Source: Streptosporangium canum (GTDB taxonomy: Bacteria; Actinomycetota; Actinomycetes; Streptosporangiales; Streptosporangiaceae). Taken from it: 64,000 nucleotides of DNA. A program made the position numbers and the translations under genes. The stretch covers positions 124,001 through 188,000 of the forward strand of contig NZ_FOQY01000001.1 of assembly GCF_900113865.1 (NCBI RefSeq), written 5' to 3'. Under the pieces are notes generated by a model. That model ran no database searches, had not been told where the DNA came from, and saw nothing but the letters and a program-made list of their open reading frames with translations. Positions 35,618 through 44,106 of the stretch are shown piece after piece (within the stretch, counting starts at the first letter, position 1; each line of letters begins with the position of its first letter).

Positions 35618-36108
35618 CGGGTGGCTCCGTACATCTCGGCGAAGGCGGCGCGGGCGCGCCACACGGCTGTCTTGATCGACGCGACGGATCGGCCGGTCAT
35701 CGCGGCCACCTCCACCAGGGAGAACCCGTCGAAGTAGACGAGGGTGAGCAGCCTGCGCTGCTGCTCGGGCAACCGGCCGAGCACGTCGCGGACCGCGACG
35801 GCGTCGGTGACCGCCTCACGCAGGCCCAGCTCGTCCGGATCGGGCAGCGGCAGTTCGGTACGGCTGCGCCGCAGGTGGTCGACGAGCACGTTGCGGGCGA
35901 TGCTGAGCAGCCACGCGACGGGCGACTCCCCGCGCCAGCCGAGCAGCGCCCTGGTGGCCTTGACGAAGGTCTCCTGGGCGAGGTCCTCGGCGAGATGGGG
36001 GTCGCGGGTGCGTCGCAGGAGGTAACCGCAGACCAGCGGCCAGTGCTCCCGGTAGAGCTGCTCAATGCGGGTGCCGATGGCCGCCTCCGCGTCGGGGGTT
36101 GATTCATC
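35614..36108 (-). CDS. ECF RNA polymerase sigma factor, start codon unresolved
   Basis: About 165 residues. Region 2 is present (IEQLYREHWPLVCGYLLRRT, then HLAEDLAQETFVKATRALLG with the -10 recognition part) and region 4 (LPEQQRRLLTLVYFDGFSLV, SVASIKTAVWRARAAFAEM). The reading frame is closed upstream by TGA near 36150, and no ATG, GTG or TTG occurs in frame between it and region 2; homologues would start just before DESTPDAEA at 36108. Either a rare start codon is used, a point mutation or frameshift has occurred at GTGATGAAT, or the sequence contains an error. It is coupled by ATGA to its membrane regulator. Confidence 0.8.
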   Translation of the reverse strand, partial: DESTPDAEAAIGTRIEQLYREHWPLVCGYLLRRTRDPHLAEDLAQETFVKATRALLGWRGESPVAWLLSIARNVLVDHLRRSRTELPLPDPDELGLREAVTDAVAVRDVLGRLPEQQRRLLTLVYFDGFSLVEVAAMTGRSVASIKTAVWRARAAFAEMYGATR

Positions 36109-36186
36109 ACAAACTAGGAGACGGCTTCGGCAGAGGATTGGTCACACACCAGTGACGTGAGGGCCGGAGATTGGTGTACTGGAGGT

Positions 36187-36924
36187 ATGGCACGCCATCT
36201 GATCCAGGGACGCGAGATCGCCATGCCGGTGCGGATCCGGAACGCCTCCGTCTGCAGCGCCTCCTACCTGGTCCGGGCGGACGCCGCCCGGGCGGTGATC
36301 GCCTACTCGGGGCTGGACGTCGCCGAGGTGCTGCCCGGCAAGGCCCTGTGCACGCTGGTGTTCGTCGACTACGCAGACGGCGACCTCGACGCCTACCGGG
36401 AGTTCGGCGTGGCCTTCCTGGTCCGGCCGCCCGGGGCGGGCCCACCGCCGCCCCGGGGGCTGCGCGCCGGCCTGTCGGAGCTGCGCAGGGCCGGGGCCGG
36501 GGCGTTCATCCACTGGCTCCCCGTCGACCAGGGCTTCACCATGGAGGCGGGCCGCACGATCTGGGGCTTCCCCAAGGAACTGGCCGACATCGACCTCCGC
36601 CTGGGCTCCCCCTACAAGCGGTGCATCCTGCGCAAGGACGGCCGCCTGGTGCTGGACCTGCTGGTCAAGCCCGGCGTCCCGGTGCCCGGGGGCGGCACGA
36701 TGGCCCCCGTCGACGCCTACAGCCACCTGGACGGCGTCACCCGCCGCATCCCCTGGTCGATGTCCCCCCGCGGGGTCCGCATGCGCCCCGGCGGGGCGCT
36801 GATCCGCCTGGGCAACCACCCCGTCGCCAAGGAGCTGAGCGAGCTCGGCCTGCCCAAACTCGCCCTGATGACCAGCACGGTCTCCCACCTCACCATGACC
36901 TTCGGCGAGGCGAAGGAGCTGTAG
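36187..36924 (+). CDS. Acetoacetate decarboxylase-family protein
   Basis: 245 residues from ATG 36187 with GGAGG just upstream; a longer frame from 36157 lacks support. The GRTIWGFPKELADIDL segment contains the family GFPK lysine, which forms the Schiff base in true acetoacetate decarboxylase, and FTMEAG precedes it. Family members include decarboxylases and cyclases or aldolases of secondary metabolism, so the reaction is open. Divergent from the sigma factor, it could be a regulon target; no sigma-specific promoter was identified. Confidence 0.75.
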   Translation: MARHLIQGREIAMPVRIRNASVCSASYLVRADAARAVIAYSGLDVAEVLPGKALCTLVFVDYADGDLDAYREFGVAFLVRPPGAGPPPPRGLRAGLSELRRAGAGAFIHWLPVDQGFTMEAGRTIWGFPKELADIDLRLGSPYKRCILRKDGRLVLDLLVKPGVPVPGGGTMAPVDAYSHLDGVTRRIPWSMSPRGVRMRPGGALIRLGNHPVAKELSELGLPKLALMTSTVSHLTMTFGEAKEL

Positions 36925-37037
36925 GCGCCGCATGAACGCGGGCGCGCTCCACTCCTCTTACGGCTACTCCGCGGCTCTTACGGCGTCCCCGCGAACGTCG
37001 CCGCTTCTCGCGGTCACGGTCAGGCCCGGACGTCGCC

Positions 37038-37916
37038 TCAGACGTCGGAATCCAGCAGCGGCAGTTCGGCACGGGTGGGCAGCCCCTGCCACTCGCTGGT
37101 GCTGGACACCGCGAAAGCCGCCAGCAGGGCGCCCCGGCGCAGCCGGTCGGCGGGGTGCAACCGCTCCAGCAGCGCGCTGAGATAGCCGGCGGCGAAGGCG
37201 TCTCCCGAACCGGTGGGGTCGACCACGGGCGTGCCGAGGCTCGGGGCGTCGTGGCGGACGCCGTCCACCCGGACGCTCGCACCCCGGGCGCCCCGGATCA
37301 CGATGACCTCCCGGTCCCCGCCGAGGGCGGGCTTGACCAGATCCAGCTCGCTCTGCCGGACGAACAGCACGTCGGCCGAGCAGGCCAGCGCGCTGAGGAT
37401 CTCCTCGGCCTCCCGGAGGTCCGGCCAGAGCTGGTCGCGGTAGTTGACGGCCACCGAGACGGTGACCCCCGCGAGCCGTGCGGCCCGCACGGCGGCGTGC
37501 ACGGCGTCGCGCGCGCCCAGCGCGGCGGCGATCCCGCTGACGTGCAGGACCCGGGAGGCCGCGATCCGGTCGATGGGGACGTTGCCCAGCGTGAGCCGGG
37601 TCCCCGTCCGGTAGTAGGTGACCCTCGCCGCCTGCCCGAGCCTGGACTCCTTCAGCAGCAGCCCGGTGGGGGAGGCGTCGTCCACCCGCGCGTCCGAGAC
37701 GTCCACGCCCTCACCGCGCAGCGCCGTGAGGATCCGGGCGCCGATCTCGTCGCCCCCCACCTTGCCCAGCCAGGCCGCCGCGTGCCCGAGCCTGGCCAGC
37801 CCGACCGCGACGGTGAGCTCGGCTCCGGCCACGTCCAGCCTGGCCTCGTGCTCGTGACGGATCCGGCCACTGGTGACGACGGCGAAGGCCTCGCCGAGGG
37901 TGTAGACGTCCACCAC
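37038..37916 (-). CDS. PfkB-family carbohydrate kinase
   Basis: 292 residues. The C-terminal signature DPTGSGDAFAAGYLSALL (about 236-253) has the catalytic Asp in GSGD, and the N-terminal half has the substrate lid AELTVAVGLARLGHAAAWLG-KVGGD. It most resembles 2-keto-3-deoxygluconate/ribokinase-type enzymes. It starts 4 bases after the GT2 stop, so it is operonic with the polymer cluster upstream and may supply a sugar or polyol phosphate to it. Start is GTG at 37916 or 37913. Confidence 0.85.
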   Translation of the reverse strand: MVDVYTLGEAFAVVTSGRIRHEHEARLDVAGAELTVAVGLARLGHAAAWLGKVGGDEIGARILTALRGEGVDVSDARVDDASPTGLLLKESRLGQAARVTYYRTGTRLTLGNVPIDRIAASRVLHVSGIAAALGARDAVHAAVRAARLAGVTVSVAVNYRDQLWPDLREAEEILSALACSADVLFVRQSELDLVKPALGGDREVIVIRGARGASVRVDGVRHDAPSLGTPVVDPTGSGDAFAAGYLSALLERLHPADRLRRGALLAAFAVSSTSEWQGLPTRAELPLLDSDV

Positions 37917-37920
37917 GGGG

Positions 37921-38832
37921 TCAGACGATCGGCGGGCGGCCCAGGCGGAGCATGCGCCAGGCGGTCTTCCAGCCCATGGGACGGCGTTCCCCCGCAGGCT
38001 CGCGGAGACCTTCGGTGAAGCCCTTGAACCAGGCGCGCAGGGCGGTGCCGGAGCGTTCGCGGATCAGGGTGAGGGCGATCCAGTTGAGGAGATAGAGCGC
38101 GGCCAGGGGCCAGGGCAGGTTGCGGCGGGCCAGCCAGACGCGGTTGCGGGCGTTGAGGCGGTAGAAGTCGGCGTGGCGGGTGGGGGGGACCTGCGGGTGG
38201 TACATGACGGTCTGGGCGTCGTATTCGATGCGGTAGCCCTCACCGAGCAGCCGCCAGGCCAGGTCGGTCTCCTCATGAGCGTAGAAGAACCGCTCGGGGA
38301 GGCCGCCGACCTGCAGGAAGGCGGATCGGCGGATGGCGCAGGCGCCGCCCAGGAAGGTGGTGACCGGAGAGGACCGCTCGGGGTCCCCCGCCCGCAGGCG
38401 GGGGACGTGGCGCCGCTGGCCGGTGCCGCCCTCGGGGTCCATCACCCGGAAGGAGACGACGGCCAGGTCGTGCTCGGTGGAGAAACGCTCACGCAGGTGG
38501 GAGACGACGTTCATCGCGCCGTACCAGCCGTCGTCGTCCAGGAAGAGCACCACGTCGCCCGAGCACTCCTCGACGCCGCGGTTGCGGCCCGCCGGGATGC
38601 CCGTGTTGTGGCTGAGCCGCACGGTCTTGATCGAGGCGGACGAGCCCGCCGGCGCGGCGACCGACAGCTCGGGGACGTCCGCGCCGTTGCCGACGATGAC
38701 CACCTCGACGTCGCCGTCGGTCTGGTGCAGCGCGGACTCGACGGCCCGGTCCAGCTCGGGGACCCGATTGCCCATGGTGAGGATGACGCACGAGATCTTC
38801 AACGGGTCATCGTCCTGACGCGTCGAGAGCAC
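37921..38832 (-). CDS. GT2 glycosyltransferase (WbbL-like)
   Basis: 303 residues from GTG. GT-A domain: KISCVILTMGNRVPELDRAV, VVLFLDDDGWYGAMN (DDD metal motif, near residue 97), ACAIRRSAFLQVGGLPERFF and HEETDLAWRLLGEG (catalytic base region). Similar to rhamnosyltransferase WbbL, which links arabinogalactan or teichoic-type polymers to lipid-linked GlcNAc in actinobacteria, although the C-terminal region is not diagnostic. Coupled with a PfkB kinase. Confidence 0.85.
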   Translation of the reverse strand: MLSTRQDDDPLKISCVILTMGNRVPELDRAVESALHQTDGDVEVVIVGNGADVPELSVAAPAGSSASIKTVRLSHNTGIPAGRNRGVEECSGDVVLFLDDDGWYGAMNVVSHLRERFSTEHDLAVVSFRVMDPEGGTGQRRHVPRLRAGDPERSSPVTTFLGGACAIRRSAFLQVGGLPERFFYAHEETDLAWRLLGEGYRIEYDAQTVMYHPQVPPTRHADFYRLNARNRVWLARRNLPWPLAALYLLNWIALTLIRERSGTALRAWFKGFTEGLREPAGERRPMGWKTAWRMLRLGRPPIV

Positions 38833-38998
38833 GTGCGGAGCATACTTTCATGATCACCGAGTCTGCTGGGTCGGGCACATGTGGCATGGCTGAACGTTTC
38901 TGATTTACCGGAAAGCAAGCGTATCGGAACCGTCGGCGAACACCCACCAAACAACGAGGTGTCCGCACCTACGACGCACCGCACCGCTCTCCGGTTCC

Positions 38999-39766
38999 TC
39001 ATGAAAGCCGCCTGGAGGCCAGGATGCTGACCAGGTGCAGTGCCATCTGCAGCACGGCGACCACGACACAGGCCACCACGAGCACCCGGGTGGCGGCCAG
39101 GCCGCCCGCGAGCAGGTCCCACACCGCGGCGACGACCACGATGATCGACAGCTCGACGGCCTGGACGAGCCGGTGGAACTTCAGGGCGGCGGCGGCCTTG
39201 CGGGCCATCCCCAGGCCGCGCGACTGGAACTGCTCGGCCGAGCTCTCGGTCGCCGCGACCAGGCCGGACCGGGCGCGGGCCACGTCGACCAGGTCGGTCT
39301 CCGCCTTGATCAGGATGGCGCCGAGCGCGGCGGCGAAGCCCATCACGGTGTACCAGTCGGGAAGGGTCTCCGACGCCCGGAAGCCCAGCCCGATGAGCAG
39401 GGCGGCCTCGGCGAAGTAGTGGCCGACCCGGTCCAGGTAGACGCCGGTGATGGAGGTCCGCCTGGTCCACCGCGCCAGCTCGCCGTCGGAGCAGTCGAGC
39501 AGCAGGTAGAGCTGGATCAGCAGCGCGGCGCCGACCGCGGCCCAGAGGCCGGGGAGCGCGATGACCACGCCCGCCAGCAGCCCGGACAGGATCATCAGCC
39601 AGGTGGTCTGGTTGGGGGTGATCGGCGTCTTGGCGAGGAACCAGGTGACGTAGATCGACAGCTTCCGCATGTACAGCGCGCCGGCCCAGTGCTCGCCGCT
39701 GTTGCGGTCCATGGTCGAGTGCGGCTGGGCGACCGCACGGAGCTCAGCGACCGACGGCCCGGACAT
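38999..39766 (-). CDS. CDP-alcohol phosphatidyltransferase-family membrane enzyme
   Basis: 255 residues; GGAGG precedes ATG 39766. The CDP-alcohol signature is nearly complete: DCSDGELAR-x8-G-x3-D, but the fourth, usually catalytic, Asp is His (VYLDRVGHYF). About six TM helices. It would transfer a phospho-alcohol from a CDP-activated donor to an alcohol or diol acceptor in the membrane. It overlaps the G1P-dehydrogenase-like gene by 23 bases and follows the CTP-transferase-like gene: the three form one coupled pathway. The Asp-to-His change makes either altered chemistry or reduced activity possible. Confidence 0.85.
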   Translation of the reverse strand: MSGPSVAELRAVAQPHSTMDRNSGEHWAGALYMRKLSIYVTWFLAKTPITPNQTTWLMILSGLLAGVVIALPGLWAAVGAALLIQLYLLLDCSDGELARWTRRTSITGVYLDRVGHYFAEAALLIGLGFRASETLPDWYTVMGFAAALGAILIKAETDLVDVARARSGLVAATESSAEQFQSRGLGMARKAAAALKFHRLVQAVELSIIVVVAAVWDLLAGGLAATRVLVVACVVVAVLQMALHLVSILASRRLS

Positions 39767-40802
39767 AATCCTCCACCCGATCGCGAATCTCCGGCTCCGA
39801 CAGGCGCAGGTGCTCCAGGATCGTGTAACGCCCCGGACGGGTCGAGGGCGCCAGCATGACCGCCTCGGTGAACTGCTCGACGGTCAGCCCCAGATCGACA
39901 GGGGTGACCGGCAGCTCGTGCCCGCGCAGGCAGTCGACGACCTGGTTGAGCCTCCGGGAGTCCTCGCGGAGGAAGAAGCAGAAGGCGGCACCGACCCCGG
40001 CGAGCTCGCCATGGTTGGAGGTGCCGGGAAAAAGCTGATCCACGGCATGAAGGATCTCATGGTCTCCGCCACTGGAGGGACGGGAGGACCCGGCGATCAC
40101 CATCGACATCCCCGAGAGGATGAGCGCCTCGGCCAGCACGGTGAGGAAGGCGTCGGACTCGATCGAGTCGTTCCGGCCGATCAGGGCCTCCGCCGCGGTG
40201 CGGGCCATCGCGCAGGCCAGGCCGTCGATCGGCTCACCCCGCTCGGCGTTGCCGAGCTGCCAGTCCTCGATCGCCGACAGGTTGCTCACCACGTCTCCGA
40301 CCCCGGAACGGACCAGGGACGGCGGCGCGTCGTGGACGAAATCGAGATCCACCATGATGGCCAGCGGCATGGGCACGCCGAAGGTGCCCTTGCCGCCGTC
40401 GTGCGTCAGCGACGCCACCGGCGAGCAGATCCCGTCGTGCGACAGGTTGGTGGCCACCGCCACCATGGGGATGCCGGCGAGCGAGGCGGCGTACTTGGTC
40501 GCGTCGATGGTCTTGCCGCCGCCGATCCCGACGACCGCCTCGTAGGCGCCCTTGCGCAGGTCGGCGCCGAGCGAGACGGCCGCGTCCACCGAGCCGTCGG
40601 GGACCCGGAAGACCTGGGCCTCGCCGAGCGAGGGGGCGATCACCGAGGCGATCCGGTCGCCCTGGCCCGCGCCCACCGCCACCGCCACCCGCCCGGAGGT
40701 CGCCACCCGGCTGTCGGCCAGCAACGAGCCGAGCTGGGCGATCGCGCCCCGCCGTACCTCCATGGTCAGCGGGGCGGGCAGCATTCTGGCTAGTATCGGC
40801 AC
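39744..40802 (-). CDS. Iron-containing ADH, sn-glycerol-1-phosphate dehydrogenase-like
   Basis: 352 residues from GTG 40802, which has GGGAG five bases upstream; ATG 40784 is an alternative. VVGIGGGKTIDATKYAA is the NAD-binding glycine motif; metal ligands are predicted in NLSHDGICSP (Asp), GGDHEILHAVD (His) and TSNHGELAG (His), the G1PDH/AraM pattern. These enzymes reduce dihydroxyacetone phosphate to sn-glycerol-1-phosphate, a typically archaeal enantiomer. The gene overlaps both neighbours, linking it to the CTP-transferase and CDP-alcohol enzyme. Other polyol-phosphate substrates are possible. Confidence 0.85.
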   Translation of the reverse strand: MPILARMLPAPLTMEVRRGAIAQLGSLLADSRVATSGRVAVAVGAGQGDRIASVIAPSLGEAQVFRVPDGSVDAAVSLGADLRKGAYEAVVGIGGGKTIDATKYAASLAGIPMVAVATNLSHDGICSPVASLTHDGGKGTFGVPMPLAIMVDLDFVHDAPPSLVRSGVGDVVSNLSAIEDWQLGNAERGEPIDGLACAMARTAAEALIGRNDSIESDAFLTVLAEALILSGMSMVIAGSSRPSSGGDHEILHAVDQLFPGTSNHGELAGVGAAFCFFLREDSRRLNQVVDCLRGHELPVTPVDLGLTVEQFTEAVMLAPSTRPGRYTILEHLRLSEPEIRDRVEDYVRAVGR

Positions 40803-41542
40803 GCGATCTCCCGCGCCTTGGCGAGGTCGTCGTGGTTGTCGACCTCGACCCACGGGACATCGCCGATCGGGGCGACCGCGATCTTCTCACCACGGGCGAC
40901 CAGCTCCTGGTAGCCGTCCTCGTAGTAGAGCTGCGGGTCGCGCTCGAAGGTGGCCTGGAGGGCGTCGGCGAGGCGCTCGCCGATGCCGGGGCGGATCAGC
41001 GTCGCGCCGATGTACTCACCCGCGGCGTCGGCCGGGTCCATCAGCTTGGTGATCAGCTTGAGATGGCCGTCACCGTCGAGGGTGACCTTCATCTCCTCGT
41101 CGGCGAGCCGCTTCACCGCGTCGACCGCGAGCAGGATGTCACTGGTCGCGGGCGCCGACAGCAGCGTGTGCTCGACGGAGACCGGGTGCACCGTGTCCCC
41201 GTTGACCAGCAGCACACCCTGGTCGAAGTAGTCGCGCGCGCACCACAGGGAGTAGGCGTTGTTCCACTCCTCGGCCTTGTCGTTGTGCACGAGGGTGAGC
41301 TTCACACCGTGCCGCCGCTCCAGCTCGGCCTTGCGCTCGTGTACGGCCTGCGCCTGGTAACCGACGATGACCACGACGTCACGGAGGTCGGCCGCCGCGA
41401 GATTCCGCAGCGAGATGTCCATGATCGTGGTCTCGCCGTCGACCGGCACCAGCGCCTTGGGCAGCGTGTCCGTGTACGGCCGCAGGCGTCGTCCGGCCCC
41501 GGCGGCCAGCACCATTCCCAGCAACGTGCGCTCCTCATCCAA
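40790..41542 (-). CDS. Sugar/polyol-phosphate nucleotidyltransferase (LicC-like cytidylyltransferase)
   Basis: 250 residues. [20 protein letters not shown] is the nucleotidyltransferase P-loop-like start, followed by LVPVDGETTIMD, NNAYSLWCARDYF, VLLVNGDTV (metal Asp) and PWVEVDNHDDLAKA (second metal motif), matching the phosphocholine/phosphoinositol cytidylyltransferase branch. It probably makes a CDP-alcohol for the co-operonic CDP-alcohol transferases. It overlaps the dehydrogenase gene by 13 bases. Whether CTP or another NTP is used cannot be read from the sequence. Confidence 0.82.
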   Translation of the reverse strand: MDEERTLLGMVLAAGAGRRLRPYTDTLPKALVPVDGETTIMDISLRNLAAADLRDVVVIVGYQAQAVHERKAELERRHGVKLTLVHNDKAEEWNNAYSLWCARDYFDQGVLLVNGDTVHPVSVEHTLLSAPATSDILLAVDAVKRLADEEMKVTLDGDGHLKLITKLMDPADAAGEYIGATLIRPGIGERLADALQATFERDPQLYYEDGYQELVARGEKIAVAPIGDVPWVEVDNHDDLAKAREIACRY

Positions 41543-41566
41543 GTGAGCCCCTCGGCGGGCACTCCT

Positions 41567-41595
41567 GGCCCCAAAGGTTAGTTGGCTTTGGGGCC
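41567..41595. terminator. Perfect hairpin between DUF5941 and nucleotidyltransferase genes
   Basis: GGCCCCAAAG (41567-41576) and CTTTGGGGCC (41586-41595) form a 10-bp perfect stem with a 9-base loop between two co-directional genes. There is no T-run on the minus strand. It may attenuate or terminate transcription, dividing the cluster into two units. Confidence 0.6.
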
Positions 41596-41627
41596 TGATC
41601 GTGTAATTGAGGGTTTGCCAGGCGTTC

Positions 41628-42341
41628 TCAATCGTGGGCGCCCAGATCGGCGGCGTCCACCCCCGAGCGCGGCGCGGCCACCCAGCAGGTGACGCTCTCC
41701 CACCCGAAGAACCCCCACAGGTAGAGCGCGAGCAGCACGAAGACCAGCGTGACCTGCCCCGCGAGGCCGCCCAGCGCGATCAGCAGCATGCGGCCGTCCC
41801 AGCCCAGACCGGCCGTGGCCAGCCAGGGCGGCGGGTAGACGCGCTGGCGCACCCGGTAGACGACGTCGTAGTGGTGGAAGGCCAGCGCGCCGAGCAGCAG
41901 GAAGATCAACCACGGCGGCACGCCGTGCGCGAACCCGACCGAGGCCACGAATCCGTACTCGGTCAGGCGCAGGATCGGCGGGACCAGCCAGTCGAGCCTG
42001 CCGTCGTGCGGGTGGGAGCTGCCGGGGCCGGCCAGCAGCAGCGCCACCGCGGGGGCGAACACCGCCAGCCCGTCGGCGCCGGCCACGCCCACCATCAGCA
42101 GCACCCCGGTCACGAAGATCCCGACGAGCGCCGGCGGCAGCGGCGGGAGCTGGCCGGCGACCAGGTTGCCCATCGCCCGCGACAGGACCCCGTCGTCGCG
42201 GTAGGCCATCACGGTGCCGCGCGGCACCGGCGTCATGTGGACGGAAACCATCGTCGCGCTCGTCTCCTCACCGGTTCCGCGGAGTGCTCCGCGGGCCGTG
42301 CCTTCCGTCCCGCCGGGCGCGGAACCCCCGTTCCCGGTCAT
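41628..42341 (-). CDS. DUF5941-like membrane protein
   Basis: 237 residues from ATG 42341, overlapping the upstream stop as ATGA. A disordered N-terminus of ~45 residues is followed by about five TM helices (LPPALVGIFVTGVLLMVGVA and others) and the loop ALAFHHYDVVYRVRQRVYPP. In relatives I recall, DUF5941 occurs as the C-terminal part of CDP-alcohol transferase proteins; here it is a separate but translationally coupled gene. Function unknown, presumed to assist the same membrane reaction. Confidence 0.75.
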   Translation of the reverse strand: MTGNGGSAPGGTEGTARGALRGTGEETSATMVSVHMTPVPRGTVMAYRDDGVLSRAMGNLVAGQLPPLPPALVGIFVTGVLLMVGVAGADGLAVFAPAVALLLAGPGSSHPHDGRLDWLVPPILRLTEYGFVASVGFAHGVPPWLIFLLLGALAFHHYDVVYRVRQRVYPPPWLATAGLGWDGRMLLIALGGLAGQVTLVFVLLALYLWGFFGWESVTCWVAAPRSGVDAADLGAHD

Positions 42342-43951
42342 CGGCTGAAGGACCTGCCGATCCTGCCCGCGACCGTGTAGAGGGCGGCGACGCCGCCCCA
42401 GACCAGCAGCGCGATGAAGGTCACCCGCGCGTTGAACACCGCGGCGGTCACCGCGATCAGGGCCATCCGCTCCCCGATGGGGAGCACGATGATCTTCTTC
42501 AGCCAGCGGGTCAAGGAGATCCGCTCCAGCCGGCGCGACAGCCTGACGACCGCGTTCCCCGAGCTGGAGCCCTGCCGTTCCCGCAGGTAGCGCTCCGCGG
42601 CGGCGATCCCGTCCGCGACCTCGGCCGACCGCTCCAGCGGCGTCCGCCGCGGCACCGCCCCCATGGACGCGTCGGCCGGGGCGGTCAGTGAGGCGGCCGT
42701 CCCGGACCCGGCCGCCTCCGGCCGTCCGGCGTCGGCGCGGGCCCCCGCGTAGGAGAAGTCGATCATGTGGCGGAGCATCTGCAGGATCATCGCCGCGACC
42801 GCCAGCGCCCAGATGCCGTGCGGGCCGCCGCGGGAGTCGTCCATCCCTGCCGCGTAGCCGATGGCGAGGCCCACGTAGACGGCGTACTCCTTGACCCGGT
42901 CGAAGGTGGCGTCCAGCCACGCGCCGAGCGGGGAGAAAGCACGGGTGTAGCGGGCGAGCTGGCCGTCCACGCAGTCGAGCACGAACGACAGGTAGAGCAG
43001 GACGGCCCCGGCGATCTGCGCCTCGCGGGTGCCCGCGGTGAACCAGACCGCGGCGAGCGCGGCCAGGCCGACGGAGATCCCGGTGACCGCGTTCGGCGTC
43101 AGGTGCAGGTCGGCCGCCAGCTTGACCAGGTGGGTGGACCAGGAGCTCACGAAGTGGGTGGTGAAGAAGCCGTCGTCGGCCTTCACCGCGAGCTCCAGCC
43201 GGGCGCGGTCCTCGTCCACCTCGCCCAGCCGCAGCACGGCCGCGTCGGCGCCCTCCTGCCCGGCCACCCGGTCGCAGTGCAGCCGCCCGATCCCGCGGGC
43301 GCGCACCGGGACGCCGGCGCGGACCAGCCCGACCAGGAGGAGGTCGCCGGCCTCGGCGCCGCCCATCGGGCCGAACCCGCCGGCCTCGGCCAGCTCGGCC
43401 AGCGTCTCCGCGGTCTCGGCGAGGACGGCGAGATCGGCCGCGCCGACCTGGAGCACGCCCCTGAAGGTGCCGTTGGCGTCGACGACGTCGTGGAAGGAGG
43501 TGCCCGCGGCGACCACCCGGCCGCCCTCGACCCGGACCGGCGGGCGCGACGGCCCGGAGTCCGCACCGCCCGTGGTCACCAGCGCGCCCGTGTCACGTGC
43601 GGGATGCTCCAGAAGCAGGGCCAGCGCCTCGGTGTGGGCCACCAGGTCTCCCACCACCACGGCCACCGGGGCGGTGGCCGTCCGGGCCACGGCGGCGACC
43701 CTTCGCAGGTCGTCGGCGAGCCCCCGCGAGCCCTCCGAACCGATCATGTAGGTGCCGCCGGGGGCGTGGATGATCTCGCTGGAGCGGGCGACCACGTGCA
43801 CGTCCCCCACCGGGAGCCGGACGAGCTGATCGGTCAGCCGGTCGAGCAGCGTGCCGTCGGCGCAGCGCAGGGCCGCCGCCTCCATGGTGGCGAGCACCAC
43901 GGCGGCCGTCCGGCGGGCGCCGGACGAGGCGGGGACGTGAGAGTCATGCAA
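42338..43951 (-). CDS. CDP-alcohol phosphatidyltransferase with N-terminal nucleotidyltransferase-like domain
   Basis: 537 residues from TTG 43951, chosen for AAGGAG six bases upstream; the longer frame from 44125 runs into the divergent gene. Residues 1-~235 resemble a degenerate nucleotidyltransferase-like domain (AAVVLATMEAAALRCADGTL, lacking the usual GxGxRL loop). The C-terminal half is a CDP-alcohol transferase with a complete motif, DCVDGQLARYTRAFSPLGAW followed by LDATFD, and about six TM helices, interrupted by a ~70-residue charged insert. It is the head of the minus-strand cluster. Confidence 0.82.
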   Translation of the reverse strand: MHDSHVPASSGARRTAAVVLATMEAAALRCADGTLLDRLTDQLVRLPVGDVHVVARSSEIIHAPGGTYMIGSEGSRGLADDLRRVAAVARTATAPVAVVVGDLVAHTEALALLLEHPARDTGALVTTGGADSGPSRPPVRVEGGRVVAAGTSFHDVVDANGTFRGVLQVGAADLAVLAETAETLAELAEAGGFGPMGGAEAGDLLLVGLVRAGVPVRARGIGRLHCDRVAGQEGADAAVLRLGEVDEDRARLELAVKADDGFFTTHFVSSWSTHLVKLAADLHLTPNAVTGISVGLAALAAVWFTAGTREAQIAGAVLLYLSFVLDCVDGQLARYTRAFSPLGAWLDATFDRVKEYAVYVGLAIGYAAGMDDSRGGPHGIWALAVAAMILQMLRHMIDFSYAGARADAGRPEAAGSGTAASLTAPADASMGAVPRRTPLERSAEVADGIAAAERYLRERQGSSSGNAVVRLSRRLERISLTRWLKKIIVLPIGERMALIAVTAAVFNARVTFIALLVWGGVAALYTVAGRIGRSFSR

Positions 43952-44106
43952 ACCGGGCTCCTTCGTATCCGACGGGATCACCGTACGAATCGGGGAGTGC
44001 GTACTTAGCGTAGCGAGATCTTGACGGGATAGCACGGGAGCGCGACCCGCGATCGGGTACGCACCCATTACGCTCGCCCTATCCGGACCGTTGAAGGAAG
44101 CAGATC
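43952..44106. promoter_or_regulatory. Divergent promoter region of the polyol-phosphate cluster
   Basis: This 155-bp gap drives both arms of the cluster. TTGACGGGATAG (about 44021) and GTACGAAT/GTGCGTAC elements occur, but no certain -35/-10 pairs could be assigned. Confidence 0.4.

Noticed and set aside
35697-36110. 137-codon minus-strand frame starting ATGAATCAACC
   Set aside because: It is out of phase with sigma regions 2 and 4; its Arg/Pro/Ser-rich translation is a shadow of the sigma factor.
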